A DNA stretch of 16,669 nucleotides from Saprospiraceae bacterium (GCA_021739805.1 JAIPBB010000092.1:1-16669); one strand, 5' to 3'; shown: positions 5,940 to 15,221, counted from the first letter of the stretch. Translations and numbers: made by a program. Notes: generated by a model not told the origin, from the sequence alone.

Positions 5940-8900
5940 ATGAATATTTTCACTTTTTCAAAAAATCAAAAATTTCATACTTTTATAATAATTGTATCTT
6001 TTTTATTCATTTCTTCATATTCGCTTGCTCAAAATATCCAGGGAATTAAATTCGAACATCTTTCAACTGAAAACATCAAACTCGAAAAAGGTCTGTCGCA
6101 GAATTCTGTACGCTGTATTTTCCAGGATCAAAAAGGCGTAATATGGTTTGGCACCTGGGATGGTTTGAATAAATATGATGGAATAAATTACACTATCTAC
6201 AAACCAAACTATTTAGACCAGGCAAATGGTGTTAGCGACCAAACAATTAATGCAATTTGTGAAGACCTGGAAGGCAATTTATGGATAGGTACAGACAATG
6301 GATTAAATAAATACAATAGAAGAAATCGAAAATTTACACAATATTTTCATAATCCTAATGACCCAAAGAGCATAAGTAACGATTCAATCCACACTTTAAA
6401 AATTGACAATAATGGAGCTATTTGGATTGGAACTCAAAATGGTTTGAATAAATATGTAAGAAGCAGCGACAGCTTTATTACTTTTAAATCGAAAATGCTA
6501 AACAAAGTTGCATCAAGAAATAATATCCTGGATTTAACTATTGATAAAGCAGGTAATTTTTGGGTAGCAACTGCTCATGGGCTAAATAAATTCAATGTTG
6601 TGAAAAATGAATTAAACTGTTATTGCACTGCAAACACATGTAAAAATTGCGTTAATGACGATATAATTTGGTGTGTTGAAGAGGATGCTAAAAACAATTT
6701 ACTTTATGTTGGAACCGACAATGGACTTAATGTAATTGATTTGAATACAGGATTAATTAAATCATATAAAAACAATCATCTCGACTCTAACTCTCTTAGC
6801 AACAATCATATTTATTCAATTAAAGTAGGCAGAAAAGGTGATGTTTGGATTGGCACTATGGGAGGTGGACTAAATATTTTTGATCCCGACAGCAATATTT
6901 TTTATAAATACACAAATAATCCATTAAATGATCAAAGCCTTAGTAATGACTACATTTATGATATTTTTGAGGATAAGTCAGGGATAATTTGGATTGGAAC
7001 TGCCTGGAAAGGAATAAATAAAGTTGATAGAAACATCGAAATATTTAAACATTATCATCAAAATTCTACAAGATTCCAATTAAACAATAAACTTGTTAGA
7101 TTTTTTAATGAAGATGATGAAGGAAGATTGTGGGTTGCAACTCAAAAAGGAGTTAATTTTTTTGATATAAAAACAGGAAAACCAAAGCCAATTGAAGGTT
7201 TACCAGAAGAAAGTACTGCAATTTTCAATTTAAATATTAAGGGAATTGTAAAAGATTATAATGGTAATTTCTGGCTTTGGACCGATGATAACCAAGGAAT
7301 ATACAAGTATTACACTAAAACAAAAAAATTCACCCATCTCAAACACGAAGACGACAAGCCCAATACCATAGTTTCAAACAGTGTGAAAACTATATTTGAA
7401 GATAGTGAACATAATATATGGATTGGTACTGCTTTTGGCTTAAATAAGCTAAACACAAAAACCGGCAAATTAGAGTTATTCAATCATAGCTCCGACTCCG
7501 GGAGCATAAGTCATAATATAGTTTATCGAATTTATGAAGACCATGATAACAATATTTGGGTTGGCACACATAATGGCTTAAATCTTTTTAACAAACAAAC
7601 GGGTAAATTCAAAATATTTAAGCATCAGCTAAATAATAATAAAAGTCTTAGTTTTAATAAAATCTTTGCTATTCATGAAGATAAATCCGGCAGATTATGG
7701 ATTGGAACTGCTGGTGGTGGATTAAATCTATTAAACAGACAAACAAATGAGTTTACTTATTATACTGAAATTGACGGCTTGGCCGATAATTTTATTTATG
7801 ATATTTTAGAAGATAAAAATGGAAACCTATGGTTAAGTTCAAATAATGGTATTTCAAAATTTAATGCTGATGACCAAAGATTTATAAATTATAATATCCA
7901 GGATGGGATTCAAAGTAATGAATTCAACTTATATGCAGCCTTTATTAGCAAAACAGGGCAGATGTATTTTGGAGGTATGAATGGATATAATTCATTTTAT
8001 CCTTCAACAATTGAAAAAAATATGATAGTACCGGAAATTATAATCTCTTCTTTCAAAGTCCTTAACAAATTGGTGACCGATGAAATTCAAAATGGAGACA
8101 CTATTAATCTTTCACATAATGATAACTTTTTCTCAATAGAGTTTGCAGCCCTTGAGTATTCAAATCCGGCAAAAAGTAATTACCAATACAAATTAACAGG
8201 CATAAATGAAAATTGGGTGTCAACTACTGCCGACAGAGCAATTGCAGAATACACACAGCTTCGACCCGGTACATATACTTTTAATGTAAAAGGTTCAAAC
8301 AATAATGGAATCTGGAATGAAGAAGGAGCAAAAATCACTATTATTATTCATCCTCCATGGTATAATACATTGCTTTTTAGAATTCTCTCACTTGTTTTTA
8401 TAATTAGTATTATTTGGTTTCTTATCACTCAACGAATAAAAAATATTAGGAAAAAACACAATATCGAAAAGCAACTAATAGAACTGGAGAGACAGTCATT
8501 AAGGTTGCAAATGAATCCTCATTTTATTTTCAACAGTTTAAACTCCATACAAAGCTTCGTAGTAGGAAAAGATACTGACAAAGCCATCCATTACCTTGCG
8601 AAATTTTCAAAGCTTATGAGATTGATTTTATCAAATTCCAGAGAGGCTTTTGTATGTCTCCAGGATGAATTGCAAACTCTTGAAAACTATATGGATATTG
8701 AAAAACTTAGATTTGATGATAAATTTGATTATGAAATCACAATTGACCCAAGTATAGATTTGGAGTTTATAGCAATACCACCAATGTTAATTCAGCCTTA
8801 TATCGAAAATGCAATACTGCATGGAATACTGCATAAGAAAACAAGAGGCAAAATTTATATTCATTTTAAATTGCTTGATAATACTATTTTCGTTTCAATT

Positions 8901-9119
8901 GAAGATAATGGAGTTGGGCGTGAGCTTGCACAGAAAAAGAAAGCCGAATCGGGCATGAAACATAAATCAAAAGGTATGTTGATTACAAAAGAGAGGCTTG
9001 AAATTCTCAGTGAACAAAGCAAGGAACAATTATCTGTTAATATTATTGACTTAAAAGATTCAGATAATAAACCAATTGGGACTCGTGTTGAAATTACCAC
9101 AATATTCGTAGATATTTAA
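5940..9119 (+). CDS. propeller/Y_Y_Y sensor histidine kinase, LytS type
   Basis: A 1059-residue membrane sensor. A signal peptide (1-31, ending SYSLAQ) is followed by about fourteen Reg_prop repeats with the W-I-G-T-x-x-G-L-N-K-Y pattern (about 65-690), enough for two seven-bladed propellers outside the cytoplasmic membrane. Then come a Y_Y_Y domain (about 730-803), one transmembrane helix (about 808-832) and a coiled-coil linker. The His_kinase domain follows, with phospho-acceptor His861 in LQMNPHFIFNSLNSIQ. The ATPase domain has Asn957 (PYIENAILHG) and a G box at 989-993 (DNGVG). There is no receiver or AraC domain at the C-terminus, unlike the hybrid two-component systems of Bacteroides. 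Kinases of this type usually pair with a LytTR response regulator, but none lies beside it here. The ligand is unknown; there are no SusC/SusD genes nearby to suggest a glycan. Confidence 0.93.
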   Translation: MNIFTFSKNQKFHTFIIIVSFLFISSYSLAQNIQGIKFEHLSTENIKLEKGLSQNSVRCIFQDQKGVIWFGTWDGLNKYDGINYTIYKPNYLDQANGVSDQTINAICEDLEGNLWIGTDNGLNKYNRRNRKFTQYFHNPNDPKSISNDSIHTLKIDNNGAIWIGTQNGLNKYVRSSDSFITFKSKMLNKVASRNNILDLTIDKAGNFWVATAHGLNKFNVVKNELNCYCTANTCKNCVNDDIIWCVEEDAKNNLLYVGTDNGLNVIDLNTGLIKSYKNNHLDSNSLSNNHIYSIKVGRKGDVWIGTMGGGLNIFDPDSNIFYKYTNNPLNDQSLSNDYIYDIFEDKSGIIWIGTAWKGINKVDRNIEIFKHYHQNSTRFQLNNKLVRFFNEDDEGRLWVATQKGVNFFDIKTGKPKPIEGLPEESTAIFNLNIKGIVKDYNGNFWLWTDDNQGIYKYYTKTKKFTHLKHEDDKPNTIVSNSVKTIFEDSEHNIWIGTAFGLNKLNTKTGKLELFNHSSDSGSISHNIVYRIYEDHDNNIWVGTHNGLNLFNKQTGKFKIFKHQLNNNKSLSFNKIFAIHEDKSGRLWIGTAGGGLNLLNRQTNEFTYYTEIDGLADNFIYDILEDKNGNLWLSSNNGISKFNADDQRFINYNIQDGIQSNEFNLYAAFISKTGQMYFGGMNGYNSFYPSTIEKNMIVPEIIISSFKVLNKLVTDEIQNGDTINLSHNDNFFSIEFAALEYSNPAKSNYQYKLTGINENWVSTTADRAIAEYTQLRPGTYTFNVKGSNNNGIWNEEGAKITIIIHPPWYNTLLFRILSLVFIISIIWFLITQRIKNIRKKHNIEKQLIELERQSLRLQMNPHFIFNSLNSIQSFVVGKDTDKAIHYLAKFSKLMRLILSNSREAFVCLQDELQTLENYMDIEKLRFDDKFDYEITIDPSIDLEFIAIPPMLIQPYIENAILHGILHKKTRGKIYIHFKLLDNTIFVSIEDNGVGRELAQKKKAESGMKHKSKGMLITKERLEILSEQSKEQLSVNIIDLKDSDNKPIGTRVEITTIFVDI

Positions 9120-9131
9120 TTAAAAAAAAAC

Positions 9132-9152
9132 CGGTAGAATTCAATTCTACCG
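9132..9152. terminator. perfect bidirectional terminator between convergent genes
   Basis: CGGTAGAATT (9132-9141) is perfectly complementary to AATTCTACCG (9143-9152). The minus strand continues into a run of nine T (complement of 9122-9130), an excellent intrinsic terminator for the 9203-11086 gene. The plus strand continues ATTTTC and serves the kinase gene, whose stop lies 13 bp before the hairpin. Confidence 0.85.
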
Positions 9153-9202
9153 ATTTTCAATCAATCCCTAAAATATATTTTAGATGCTACTTCATAAGAT
9201 TA

Positions 9203-11086
9203 TTATTCTTTCATAAACTTAATAGTAACGGGTTTTTCATTTTTCGAATAAACATTAAGGAAATAAAATCCTTTTTCAATATTATTTAAAGTAACGGAAG
9301 ATATAATCTCAAAAGATGATAATTCAACAAATTGTTTTATAACAGTTCTGCCAAATAAATCAATAACTTCAATTGTAACTTGACCTAAATCCGTGTCAGA
9401 TTTCAATTTTAAATTAATTACATCACTAGCAGGATTTGGGTAAACTTCCTTAACAATTAAATTCTTAGAAATATTTTGGAAGTTAATATAAACAAGTTCA
9501 AACACTTCTCTTGTACCGTCAAAATCAGTTTGTGTAAGTTTATAATAATTCATTCCTTCGGCAGGAGTATAATCAAACAATTCGTAATAATTCTCAATGT
9601 TACTGTTGCCTGCACCTTGTGTAGTTCCAACCTCAATCCAATTGATATAGTCTAAAGATTTTTCAATTGTGAATAAGTCATTATTAGTTTCGCTTGCAGT
9701 TTTCCATTCTAAATGAACAACATCATCCTGAATATTAGCCTTAAATTCTAAAAGTTCAACAGCTAAAGGAGAGCTATCATCTTCAGTAACGGTTATTTCG
9801 TTTACAGTAGAGCAGGTGTCACCGTTATCTACTGAGATATATTCAATTATATGTTTACCGGGGCCGGCAACATAAGCGTCAAACTCTGCTTTTGCAGAAT
9901 CTGCTTTTGTCGAAATAACTGTAAGACCGGCAGAAGTAGTAACAAATTGGCCTCCTAATGGATAGGCTTTAATTATAACCGGTTGGTAATTGCTTGGTTT
10001 TGTTGTTTGAAGTTCAACGTTAGCTGGTAAATTATTTGATACTTCAACAACACAACAACTTACATCAACTTCCGTAGTAGTGTCCCATGAACAATTTCCC
10101 AAGCCATAAGTATATGTAATAAGATGTGTGCCGATTTTGGCTGCATAAGGTGTAAAAGTTGAATTAAGCTCATCAATACCTGCACCGGAAAAAGTTCCTC
10201 CTGATGGATTAGCTGTTAAACTAATAGGAAGTTTATCAAACATGTGATAGAGTGTATCTAATCCTATAATTGTAATTGGCTTTGGAGCACAGTCAATATG
10301 TACTTGAATTGTATCATTTTGCACACCACATCCACCATGAAGTGTGTATTGAATATTTATAATTGTTGTTCCACCACCAGCTGTTTGTGGATTGAATGTT
10401 GAACCACTTATTCCATTTCCACTAACTATAGCAGAAGAAGGATTTACTGTAAAAGAAACAACTGCATCATTAGTATTATAATGTGAATTAATTCCTGTAA
10501 TTGAAAGTGGAACTTTTGCAAAAACATCAGGACCACAAACAGTTGCATAATATATTTCATTTCCGGCCTTTACAGCAGCTGTTGTAGATGTAATATCTGG
10601 CTTTGATGAAAGCACATAAAAATAATTTGCTGTGGATTGATTATCAAATCCTTCATCAAATTTTAATCCTACGATGCCTGTTTTTGGATCAGGATTTATT
10701 AATTCCGGGCTTCCGGCTCCTTTATTAAATCCGTATGTACCATTGCTATAAGTGTATTTCCCAACCATTAATCCACTATTATTTACAATATTAACACAAG
10801 TCAGATTAATTGGAAATGATGTATGACTAATTGCTTTAGCTTTTTTCACTGTTGAAGTGGATACTTCATAAAGCCATGTTGATTGACCGCTAACCGGATA
10901 ATCATAAATTACTCCTTTAAATTCCATTATATGTCCTGTGCTGGGAGTCCATGTAGCTATTGTAGTATTACATCCGGCTGTTGTTGGTGTTCCTGAAAAG
11001 TTAGGCATTGTTTGACCAAAAGAAAAACTATAACTGGTCATTAAGAATAAAAAGATAATTGATTTATTTAATAATTGATTTTTCAT
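9203..11086 (-). CDS. secreted multidomain protein with type IX sorting domain
   Basis: A 627-residue protein exported by Sec and then the type IX secretion system to the cell surface or medium. The start at 11086 gives the signal MKNQLLNKSIIFLFLMTSYS ending near FSFGQ; an in-frame start 12 codons upstream would bury it. The mature N-terminal part (about 25-190) is Thr/Ser/Asn-rich and unrecognised. Residues of about 200-440 contain Ig-like/PKD-like modules with the pattern GGTFSGAGI...STFTP...GTHLITYTY. A fibronectin-like module follows (about 450-535, LEWKTASETNNDLFTIEKS). The type A C-terminal sorting domain runs from YPNPASDVINL at 549 to the end (DLFGRTV, KGFYFLNVYS). Such architecture is common in Bacteroidota surface adhesins and structural proteins; no catalytic domain is visible. 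It is a single gene, closed by the hairpin at 9132-9152. Confidence 0.88.
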   Translation of the reverse strand: MKNQLLNKSIIFLFLMTSYSFSFGQTMPNFSGTPTTAGCNTTIATWTPSTGHIMEFKGVIYDYPVSGQSTWLYEVSTSTVKKAKAISHTSFPINLTCVNIVNNSGLMVGKYTYSNGTYGFNKGAGSPELINPDPKTGIVGLKFDEGFDNQSTANYFYVLSSKPDITSTTAAVKAGNEIYYATVCGPDVFAKVPLSITGINSHYNTNDAVVSFTVNPSSAIVSGNGISGSTFNPQTAGGGTTIINIQYTLHGGCGVQNDTIQVHIDCAPKPITIIGLDTLYHMFDKLPISLTANPSGGTFSGAGIDELNSTFTPYAAKIGTHLITYTYGLGNCSWDTTTEVDVSCCVVEVSNNLPANVELQTTKPSNYQPVIIKAYPLGGQFVTTSAGLTVISTKADSAKAEFDAYVAGPGKHIIEYISVDNGDTCSTVNEITVTEDDSSPLAVELLEFKANIQDDVVHLEWKTASETNNDLFTIEKSLDYINWIEVGTTQGAGNSNIENYYELFDYTPAEGMNYYKLTQTDFDGTREVFELVYINFQNISKNLIVKEVYPNPASDVINLKLKSDTDLGQVTIEVIDLFGRTVIKQFVELSSFEIISSVTLNNIEKGFYFLNVYSKNEKPVTIKFMKE

Positions 11087-11360
11087 GATATTATTTTTTA
11101 GATTAATTGAAAATAGGCTCATCTAATATCATGCCAAACAGGAATAATTGCATGAAAGTCTTTATTCTAGTGGGTTTGAAAACATGTAGAAATCTCGATA
11201 TGTCTATGTGTGGGATAGAAATTCCAGTAAAGTCTTCTACAAAGATGAATTAGTATAAAATTAACTCAATCCTAAATTTCTAAATTGAAATGTAATGTAA
11301 ATTGAATGACAAATTTTCATAAATTTATTCATCTATCGTATAAAGAGTTAGACTTTAAAA

Positions 11361-13433
11361 TTATTCCTTTTTCAAAAACCTCTCTTTAAAAGTTGGATTT
11401 TCACCAGCCATTTTCAAAAAAACATCAAGGGGTACAGTTTCGAATTCCGATCCGAGTTTACTTAAAATGTCCCTAACTCTTGTAATATCGCTCCATTCCC
11501 GAATATGAACCAACAAAAAGTATGGTCTGTTTTTATTTATAGCTGCCAGTTCGTGTAATTCTGTAACAGCATCTTCTTCTGTTTTGCTTGGCGAAAGATA
11601 ATAATCAAAAGAAACCAATGGTATTTTATTTCTTTCTGTAAAGGTGTATGCAGGAGCATAACCGTTAATAAAACCGATAACATCAGGCATGTTTTTATAA
11701 TATGCATCAACAACTTCTTTTGTAAGCTCTGTGTTTCCTTCAACTGTTGCCCCTTCGGAATAATCCATAATTTCAAATACTTTTAGGTCGAGCAGTTTCA
11801 TAAGCCTGTTTGTTTCATCAAGAAGCCCGGGAAACATTTCAGCCGGAATAGCTTTCGGATACATATACCCCGGACCGGACAATGCTCCGATAAAATAATC
11901 GTTAGGTGTTGCTTCTGTATAAAAATACTCCATCATTGCTGGAGCCATCCACGAATAATTCATTATTACTTCCCATGCGTAAGGAATTTCACCACGTCCG
12001 GGTTTTGTCCAGCCTCCCAAACCAAGACCATCAGTTTGAACACAGGTTATATAAACTTTATTTTCAGGTTTATAAACTTTGCCGGCTTCAATATTATGAT
12101 GGTTTTTAAAAACAAATCCTTGTGAAACAGGAACATTACTGCTAAAACTCAGGTTTGGCAATGTGTTCAGACCTTCAACCCTATGACCGTATTTTGATGT
12201 TAGTTTCACATGGTCGCGTTCTTTATCTTTTTTGTAGGAATGCCAGCCCATCACCATCGACATTGGATTCATTTCGCTAAGAATTTTCTCGGCTAACTCA
12301 TATTCTGCAGTATCTTTTTGAACAGTTGAAAGGTCGTTGAAGAAAGCTTTTTTACTGATTCCCCAGTCTGCTATTCCCGGTTTCATTACCTTTCCATGCT
12401 CGCCACCCATCCATAAAACAAAATCCTTGCTGCATTTTTTCCAATATTTGTTATATGCCCATGTATAAATTTCCGCATCGCTTTGACCACTGAATTTCCC
12501 TCTGAAATCTTCAACTTTTTTAATGTTAAATTTTTCCATCATGGGAATCATTTCTTCACTAACAACCAAAGCATCTTCCAAACCTGCAACTGTGAATGCA
12601 ACAATCAAAGAAGTTCTTTCCTTTTTATCCCAAACAACATAAGCTTTAATATATTCTCTGAAAGTTTTAATTGCCTGCTCACAAGTTTTCAACTCTTTAA
12701 AACTGAAATTCTTTTTGTCTTTATAAAAATTAAAAACTGAAGGAGTATAATTAAATTCCCAATCGTCAGGATACAGAAAGTAAAGATTTGCTGCATTTCG
12801 ATTAACCAAGCCTTGTAAACCAATCAGCATTGATTGTTTGTCGAGTTTACTATCGATTTCCCAATCGCTTTCCAGCTTCATAAAAAAGGCATTATTAATA
12901 TTTTCCTTTTTCAAAAGATAATTTATTGGTTTTGCTTCAAGTCGTGATGAACGACTGACTGTATAACTTATCGTTTCTTTGTTTTCGGAAATAACATAAG
13001 TATGATTCACTGTCATTGGAAATTCACCCTGGGAAGCAAGAATTGTGAATTTTTCCTTTACTTTCAGTATTTTCCCCTGCTGTTCCCAATGTGCTGATAT
13101 TTCACGGCTTGAACCAACTTTCATTGATAAACCCATGAAAACATTTGTCGGGAAAACACGATTTTTTACGAGGACTTTATTTGCTTTTTCGTTAGTTGTA
13201 ATTCTAATTGTATCAGCATAATATCTGCTACCGCCCCATTTCTGAACTATCATTAACATTTTGCCATCTTGTTTGAACTCAACTTCAAGATTATCATAAA
13301 GGTCGATTTCAGTGCTTTTTTCTTTAATGAATTTCCATTTACCATAAAACTCACTTTCGTTTTGACTTTTTAACGAACTACTTAATATTAAAAGCGAAAA
13401 AACTACTATAACATACAACTTTGATTTTGCCAT
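11361..13433 (-). CDS. secreted GxGYxYP-family protein (putative glycoside hydrolase)
   Basis: A 690-residue protein. The start at 13433 gives the signal MAKSKLYVIVVFSLLILSSS ending near LKSQ; an upstream in-frame start 8 codons out is less suitable. Residues of about 25-180 look like a lipocalin-type beta barrel (YGKWKF motif near the start, alternating strands). From about 195 (SMLIGLQGLVNRNAANLYFL) onwards it matches the GxGYxYP family, including the name-giving GPGYMYP at 520-526. Also visible are FVLWMGGEHG, the MGWHSYKKDKERDHVKLTSK region, TCVQTDGLGLGGW and a closing strand-helix domain (YFLLVHIREWSD). The family is assigned as a putative glycoside hydrolase in Pfam terms, but the activity has not been firmly established to my knowledge. 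No carbohydrate-uptake genes adjoin it, so the substrate is unknown. Its own -7 element is at 13467-13474. Confidence 0.82.
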   Translation of the reverse strand: MAKSKLYVIVVFSLLILSSSLKSQNESEFYGKWKFIKEKSTEIDLYDNLEVEFKQDGKMLMIVQKWGGSRYYADTIRITTNEKANKVLVKNRVFPTNVFMGLSMKVGSSREISAHWEQQGKILKVKEKFTILASQGEFPMTVNHTYVISENKETISYTVSRSSRLEAKPINYLLKKENINNAFFMKLESDWEIDSKLDKQSMLIGLQGLVNRNAANLYFLYPDDWEFNYTPSVFNFYKDKKNFSFKELKTCEQAIKTFREYIKAYVVWDKKERTSLIVAFTVAGLEDALVVSEEMIPMMEKFNIKKVEDFRGKFSGQSDAEIYTWAYNKYWKKCSKDFVLWMGGEHGKVMKPGIADWGISKKAFFNDLSTVQKDTAEYELAEKILSEMNPMSMVMGWHSYKKDKERDHVKLTSKYGHRVEGLNTLPNLSFSSNVPVSQGFVFKNHHNIEAGKVYKPENKVYITCVQTDGLGLGGWTKPGRGEIPYAWEVIMNYSWMAPAMMEYFYTEATPNDYFIGALSGPGYMYPKAIPAEMFPGLLDETNRLMKLLDLKVFEIMDYSEGATVEGNTELTKEVVDAYYKNMPDVIGFINGYAPAYTFTERNKIPLVSFDYYLSPSKTEEDAVTELHELAAINKNRPYFLLVHIREWSDITRVRDILSKLGSEFETVPLDVFLKMAGENPTFKERFLKKE

Positions 13434-13466
13434 GATTTTAGAAATTAGGTTTGACAATTAATTATT

Positions 13467-13474
13467 CAAAAGTA
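13467..13474 (-). promoter_or_regulatory. -7 promoter element of the GxGYxYP gene
   Basis: The minus strand reads TACTTTTG, an exact TAnnTTTG, 33 nt before the start codon at 13433. The same octamer precedes the acyl-CoA dehydrogenase gene. No clear -33 TTG is present. Confidence 0.5.
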
Positions 13475-13516
13475 GGGACTTTTAAGAAGAATAAAAACTA
13501 GATATTAAAAAAAGTA

Positions 13517-14308
13517 CTATTTATAATTCCCAACAAATTTAAGCACTTTGTCAATAACCAAATCCTTTTTCTCAAAATGCGGTGTGTGTCCGCAATCATC
13601 AAAGATTAATGGTTCTGAATGACCGGAAGTATTATTTAAAATTGATTTCACCTGCTCACAGGTTCCGTATTGGTCTTTCCTTCCCTGAATCACTAAAACA
13701 GGAGCTGTGATTTTTGGTAAAGCTTCTTCAATATTCCAATCGAAAAAATCCATCGAAGACCATTTGTTAACCCAACCGGCGAACATAGACTCTGTGTTGT
13801 CCGCATGGTATTTTCTCAGAGCATCTTTAAGTTTACCACTCTCAAAATCATCTTTGGCTTTTAAAGCACCGGCAATTGAAATCTGTTCAATAAAAACATG
13901 AGCTGCCTCTGAAATTACTGCTTGAGTTTTTTCAGGGAAAGCAGAAGCAAACAATAATGCAATTGAGCCGCCATCACTGTGCCCGAAAAGGATTAATTTA
14001 TTAGAAATTTTAAGTTGAGTAAGAATTTCAGGGAGATAATGAAAGGCTTCTGTATGAAGATAATCATCAGCCCTTTCTTCTTTCAGCTTATCGGATTTGC
14101 CATAACCGTATCTATCGTAAACCATTGCAGGTAGCTTTGACTTTGTGCTTATTATCTCAGGAAAATCTTTCCACTGACCAATGCTTCCTAATCCTTCATG
14201 AAGAAAGACTAAAAAAGGCTTGTTTTCAGAAATGAATTCGGAATTGAAAATCGTATAATTGATTTTTATTGAATTAATTTCAACAAAATTTTCTGTAATC
14301 ATAATCAT
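13517..14308 (-). CDS. alpha/beta hydrolase
   Basis: A 263-residue cytoplasmic hydrolase with no signal peptide. The family landmarks are in order: oxyanion-hole segment HEGLGS (37-42), YDRYGYGKSD (64-73), nucleophile elbow GHSDGG (109-114, Ser111), acid Asp212 (VIQGRKDQYG) and base His241 (FDDCGHTPHFE). The catalytic triad is therefore complete. Residues 134-195 form the cap. The HEGLGS wording, in place of the commoner HGxPG, is shared by a subgroup of esterases and ester or C-C bond hydrolases whose substrates cannot be told from sequence. The start at 14308 is preceded by a -7 element at 14329-14336; the internal Met3 is an equally close alternative. It is divergent from the neighbouring secreted-protein gene, with 71 bp between their starts. 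Confidence 0.88.
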   Translation of the reverse strand: MIMITENFVEINSIKINYTIFNSEFISENKPFLVFLHEGLGSIGQWKDFPEIISTKSKLPAMVYDRYGYGKSDKLKEERADDYLHTEAFHYLPEILTQLKISNKLILFGHSDGGSIALLFASAFPEKTQAVISEAAHVFIEQISIAGALKAKDDFESGKLKDALRKYHADNTESMFAGWVNKWSSMDFFDWNIEEALPKITAPVLVIQGRKDQYGTCEQVKSILNNTSGHSEPLIFDDCGHTPHFEKKDLVIDKVLKFVGNYK

Positions 14309-14328
14309 TTAAAATAAAAAAACTGTGG

Positions 14329-14336
14329 CAAAATTA
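14329..14336 (-). promoter_or_regulatory. -7 promoter element of the alpha/beta hydrolase gene
   Basis: The minus strand reads TAATTTTG, identical to the octamer before the TatD gene, about 20 nt from the start codon at 14308. A -33 element is not apparent. Confidence 0.5.
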
Positions 14337-14379
14337 GTAAATTAAAAACAGATAAGATTATGCGATTATTCACGTTAAT

Positions 14380-15174
14380 ATGAAAACTCATTTTATGAAA
14401 TCAAAATTTTTTTTGTGTTTTGTTATACTTACATTAATTTTAAACACCAATTCTATTGCTCAGAAAACTACTAAAACCATTCATGTTTTTGTTGCTCTTT
14501 GCGATAATGAAAATCAAGGAATTGTGCCTGTTCCTCCAAAAATTGGAAACGGAAAAGATGCAAATAATAATTTGTATTGGGGTTGTGGTTATGGAGTGCG
14601 AACATATTTTAAGAAAAGTGCTGACTGGACTTTAATCAAGCAAATTAAAAATCCTGAAAGTAAAATTATTGAACGTTGCGTTTTTAAACATAAAACTAAT
14701 TCCATGTATCTTGTTGCCGATGCCTATGATGGAGCAGAAATCAAACAATGTATTACTGATTTTCTGAAAGCTTCATCAGGTTCTTTAAAGAAAAAAATTA
14801 TTGTTGATTCAGTTGAAATCAGTTTTGGTGGAAACTCAAGTCTGATTGCCTATTGTGGTCATAATGGATTGATGGAATTTTATATTGATTATATTCCGGA
14901 AAAAGTTGATTCCAAAAAACGGGATGTTATAATTTTAGCTTGTATAAGCAAATCCTATTTTTCTCCATTAATCAAAAAGTCAGGAGCAAATCCTCTGTTG
15001 TGGACAACAGGCTTTATGGCTCCTGAAGCTTACACTTTAGAGTGGGCAATTCGTGGATGGGTAAAAAATGAAACAGCATTGCAAATTCGTGAAAGAGCCG
15101 CAGAAGCCTATTCTCACTATCATCCATCTTGTAGTTTAAGTGCTGCAAAACGACTTTTAGTAACAGGATATTAA
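14380..15174 (+). CDS. secreted protein, possible caspase-like (clan CD) fold
   Basis: A 264-residue protein with a Sec signal (through SIAQ, residue 28). Met6 (at 14395) is an alternative start that leaves a more compact signal. The mature part opens with a hydrophobic strand (TIHVFVALCDN, 33-43) and a GI-rich loop, then LYWGCGYGVRTYF (65-77) and a strand-helix (MYLVADAYDGAEIKQCITDF, 109-128). Two blocks resemble the dyad region of clan CD peptidases (gingipains, caspases, CHAT): a hydrophobic strand ending YCGHNG (158-163, His161), then a strand ending LACISKSYF (186-194, Cys188). After them comes SGANPLLWTTGFMAPEAYTL, like the strand-helix that follows the Cys in CHAT and gingipain folds. 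The 27-residue His-Cys spacing is short but feasible. The His-Gly of the classic motif is here His-Asn-Gly. The fold is inferred, not proven; peptidase activity is unknown. It resembles hypothetical proteins seen in other Bacteroidota. Confidence 0.7.
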   Translation: MKTHFMKSKFFLCFVILTLILNTNSIAQKTTKTIHVFVALCDNENQGIVPVPPKIGNGKDANNNLYWGCGYGVRTYFKKSADWTLIKQIKNPESKIIERCVFKHKTNSMYLVADAYDGAEIKQCITDFLKASSGSLKKKIIVDSVEISFGGNSSLIAYCGHNGLMEFYIDYIPEKVDSKKRDVIILACISKSYFSPLIKKSGANPLLWTTGFMAPEAYTLEWAIRGWVKNETALQIRERAAEAYSHYHPSCSLSAAKRLLVTGY

Positions 15175-15221
15175 ATTTAGAAGAATTTAAGTTTCTCATT
15201 TTTTTTTCAATCTTATTTTCT

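Noticed and set aside
5765..5953. Minus-strand open frame of 62 codons opposite the second mini-lipoprotein
   Set aside because: It is antisense to a better supported gene and is Phe-rich because the plus strand is Lys-rich. No start signal is seen.
11283..11309. Direct repeat TAAATTGAA in the gap upstream of the type IX cargo gene
   Set aside because: Two AT-rich copies in an AT-rich gap are expected by chance. No promoter box fits beside them.
12483..12740. Plus-strand open frame inside the GxGYxYP gene
   Set aside because: It lies fully antisense to a well supported gene and its composition mirrors that gene. No independent start signal or homology is seen.
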